Source: Acidimicrobiia bacterium (GTDB taxonomy: Bacteria; Actinomycetota; Acidimicrobiia; Acidimicrobiales; Bin134). Taken from it: a DNA stretch of 64,000 nt. Position numbers and translations under genes: made by a program. The stretch's first letter is position 1. The number at the start of each line of letters is the position of its first letter. Under the pieces are notes generated by a model. The model made no database searches. It worked only from the letters and a program-made list of their open reading frames with translations, and was not told where the DNA came from. Of this stretch, positions 61,940-64,000 are shown piece by piece. The DNA is taken from NCBI GenBank assembly GCA_022826705.1, contig JAJDUJ010000027.1, forward strand, positions 293,880 to 357,879, read 5' to 3'.

Positions 61940-64000
61940 GTGGTTCGTCGTCTTGTTGAGCGAGCTCTGCCCCGGGGTACCCGCCGCCGACGACTGGTCA
62001 GCGGGATGATGGCGATCGTCCGGGAGACCCGCAGTCTGGTCCGCCGCAATCGGGCAGCAGAGCCGCCCGCCGACCCTGATCTGAGAGCCGAGCCTGAGCC
62101 AGAACGAGTTCCGCCGCGTCCGCCGGCCGGTGTGACCTATCAGGAGTGGTACTGCCGACTGCCGGCCGACCCCAGTGTCCTGGCCATTCAGCGGCAGTGG
62201 TTTGACGAGTGGATCCGACCGCTCAAAGTGTGGGGATTGGTGGTGGACGACGGCGGCGATGTGGCCGCCACCGAGACGTCGCTGCACAACCAGACGTGGG
62301 GCCTGGTCGAGGCGGTCAAGGTGGAGGCCGGCGGGCTGGCCGAGGAGTTCGACCGGCTGTCGCAGGACTGTCCCCGGGACCTGGTGGTATTGCTGCGAGC
62401 CGGCGACCGGCTTCGGCCCGATGCGGTGTTCCAGATCGCGCAGGCCGCGTGGCGCGACCCATGGCTGGAGTTGGTGTATTGGGACGACGATCTGGCCGAT
62501 CTGTATGAGGTATGGGAATGGCACCTCGAGGGGATGCCTGAAGGCGTCTACTTCGAAGATGACTTGGACCCCTTGAGCCGGCCCCGCTTCAAGCCGGGCT
62601 GGTCGCCCGACCTGCTGGTGTGCGCCAACTACATTGGACGGGCCTTTGCCGTTCGGGCCCGATGCCTGCGGGCCGAAGCCGCCGTGCGCTACCGCGATCT
62701 TGGGGCCGGCGACGACTCCCTGTGGTGGGATCTGCTGTTGGGACTGGACGTCGCCGACCAGCAGGTTTGCCGTCTACCTGCGGTGCTTCAGACCGTCGAC
62801 CGCCGCGACGACCATGTCGGGCCGCACCATCTGGAGTTGGTGAACCGCTGGCTGTCTCGGCAGGGCTGGCCAGCCCAAGCTGAGGCGGGGGCCAGCGGCA
62901 TCAATCTGGAGTGGACGCCGGCTGTAAATGCGCCAGTCAGCGTCATCATCGCCACCCGCCACAATCGAGAGTTGCTGGTGGGGGCATTCGAGCTGGTCCG
63001 CGCCGCCGGCCACACCGCCGTTGAGCTCATCATCGTGGACAACGGCGGCCGCAGCGACGGGAACGAGGCCTGGTACCAGTCGCAGGCCGCCGATCTGAAC
63101 CCGCAGGTCATCTGGTGGGATGAGCCGTTCAACTACTCCGCGGTCAACAACCGGGGAGCAGCCCAGGCCACCGGCGAGGTGCTGGTGTTCTTGAACGACG
63201 ACACGTCTGCGGGCCATCCCGGATGGCTCGACAACCTGGTCGGCTGGGCCCGGCGGCCCGAGATCGGCGTGGCCGGGCTCCAGCTCATCGACGACGACGG
63301 GCTGATCCAGTTCGGTGGGGTTGTCATCGGGATGACCGGCCTGGCCGGCCACCTGTTCCAGGGCATGGCCCCCCATTCCGAGAGCCTCATGGGATCCACC
63401 GACTGGACCCGGAACACCGTGGCGGTGACCGGCGCCTGCCTGGCCGTGCGCCGGCCCGTGTTCGAAGAGGTCGGCGGTTTCGACGAGCGGTTGGAGCTGT
63501 GCGGCAGCGATGTGGTGCTCGGGTTGCGGGCCCGGCAGGCCGGGTACCGCAACGTGGTATCCGCGGCCACGCCAGTCGTCCACCGGGAATCGGCTACCCG
63601 GGGACCGAACATTCCCGAGGGCGATGTGTTCGCCAGCTATTGGGCCTATCAGCGCTGGCTGATGGGCGGCGACCCCTACTTCTCCCCGAACCTCAGCGCA
63701 GCCCACCCCGAGCCCAAGGTGCACTGCGAGGAGAAGCCGGGGGTGCTGAGCCAGCTCACCGAGATGCTGGGCCGGCCCATGGACATCTTCTACCAGCGCA
63801 ACGAGACCGGGGAGGCCCACGCCCTGGCGTTCGCATCCGAAGCCGATCGGGCGCTGGCCGAGTCGGTGCGCCAGGGACACCGGGGCGTCGTCGGGCGACA
63901 AGAGGTGAAAACGGTCAACTGGTTTGTGCCCGAATTCCAGAACCCGTTCTACGGCGGCATCCACACCGTGTTCCGGCTGGCCGACCATCTGGCCCGCAAC
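61940..64000 (+). CDS. Multidomain glycosyltransferase, partial (GT2-GT2-WsaF-like)
   Basis: Open for 687 codons to the window edge. Residues about 1-330 contain a GT2-like module that is partly degenerate (VDDGGDVAATE, LLRAGDRLRPDA, ELVYWDDDL). Residues 334-about 590 are a second GT2 module: VSVIIATRHNRELLV, LIIVDNGGRSDG, FLNDDTSAGHPGWLD and a conserved ACLAVRRPVFEEVGGFDE segment. The last part (about 655 onward) begins a WsaF-like rhamnosyltransferase N-terminal module (NWFVPEFQNPFYGGIHTVFR). Together with rmlABCD this suggests rhamnose polymerisation on an envelope glycan. GTG 61940, leaderless; upstream is 151 bp divergent from the SpoIID gene. Confidence 0.85.
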   Translation, partial: MVRRLVERALPRGTRRRRLVSGMMAIVRETRSLVRRNRAAEPPADPDLRAEPEPERVPPRPPAGVTYQEWYCRLPADPSVLAIQRQWFDEWIRPLKVWGLVVDDGGDVAATETSLHNQTWGLVEAVKVEAGGLAEEFDRLSQDCPRDLVVLLRAGDRLRPDAVFQIAQAAWRDPWLELVYWDDDLADLYEVWEWHLEGMPEGVYFEDDLDPLSRPRFKPGWSPDLLVCANYIGRAFAVRARCLRAEAAVRYRDLGAGDDSLWWDLLLGLDVADQQVCRLPAVLQTVDRRDDHVGPHHLELVNRWLSRQGWPAQAEAGASGINLEWTPAVNAPVSVIIATRHNRELLVGAFELVRAAGHTAVELIIVDNGGRSDGNEAWYQSQAADLNPQVIWWDEPFNYSAVNNRGAAQATGEVLVFLNDDTSAGHPGWLDNLVGWARRPEIGVAGLQLIDDDGLIQFGGVVIGMTGLAGHLFQGMAPHSESLMGSTDWTRNTVAVTGACLAVRRPVFEEVGGFDERLELCGSDVVLGLRARQAGYRNVVSAATPVVHRESATRGPNIPEGDVFASYWAYQRWLMGGDPYFSPNLSAAHPEPKVHCEEKPGVLSQLTEMLGRPMDIFYQRNETGEAHALAFASEADRALAESVRQGHRGVVGRQEVKTVNWFVPEFQNPFYGGIHTVFRLADHLARN

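Overview
The window is 64 kb of dense, GC-rich bacterial DNA, most likely from an actinomycete. A mycothiol-type formaldehyde dehydrogenase, a Mec/CysM cysteine branch, a homodimeric-type pyruvate dehydrogenase E1, a GTG-rich start repertoire and many apparently leaderless genes all point to Actinomycetota. The gene mix resembles Acidimicrobiia, but that class-level call is inference. Most of the sequence is housekeeping and reads as ordinary chromosome. I see no insertion sequence, phage or CRISPR array.

Layout. 0-11 kb: methyl-cycle and methionine-salvage enzymes (ahcY, mtnA), comF, a short hibernation factor, secA, prfB, ftsEX, mycothiol-dependent formaldehyde dehydrogenase and a small membrane protein. 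11-17.6 kb: pcm, an RNA 2',3'-cyclic phosphodiesterase, a PPOX-fold protein, a secreted metzincin-like protein, mec-cysM, rph and the XTP/dITP pyrophosphatase. 17.6-20.5 kb: a tRNA-Leu(TAG) followed by a small accessory patch with a PIN-like protein, a SnoaL-like protein, a HEPN-type protein with a 71-residue partner, a gene remnant and an imperfect 39-bp repeat pair. 20.5-29 kb: a cupin and a DUF1214-like protein, clpP, rpe, then a catabolic-looking group (SDR, NIPSNAP-like, Rieske oxygenase, enoyl-CoA hydratase, amidohydrolase). 29-45 kb: aceE, rnhA, a sugar-epimerase-like protein, LapA-like, then lpd, an E2 acyltransferase and a single ORF encoding LipB fused to LipA; then an M24 peptidase, metH and pepA. 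45-51 kb: MauE-like, two tandem DUF1214-like paralogs, a sirtuin and a rhodanese-ThiF protein. 51-64 kb: an envelope polysaccharide locus with GT2, two divergent GT-C-like membrane proteins, rmlACBD, a large SpoIID/LytB-like secreted protein and a multidomain glycosyltransferase that runs off the window.

How the genes work together. The lpd, E2 and LipB-LipA genes are consecutive and form a unit that makes the 2-oxoacid dehydrogenase core and the lipoyl cofactor it needs; aceE lies nearby on the other strand. metH, ahcY and mtnA all serve the methionine/SAM cycle. mec and cysM imply sulfur transfer through a CysO-type carrier, which could be activated by the rhodanese-ThiF protein, although no cysO gene is present here. 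The rml genes make dTDP-L-rhamnose, which the flanking glycosyltransferases probably use.

The most notable observations are the LipB-LipA fusion, a TANNNT hexamer 6-9 bases before the start codon of about twenty genes (leaderless transcription), short duplications spanning stop codons at three places, and the small toxin-like patch next to tRNA-Leu.
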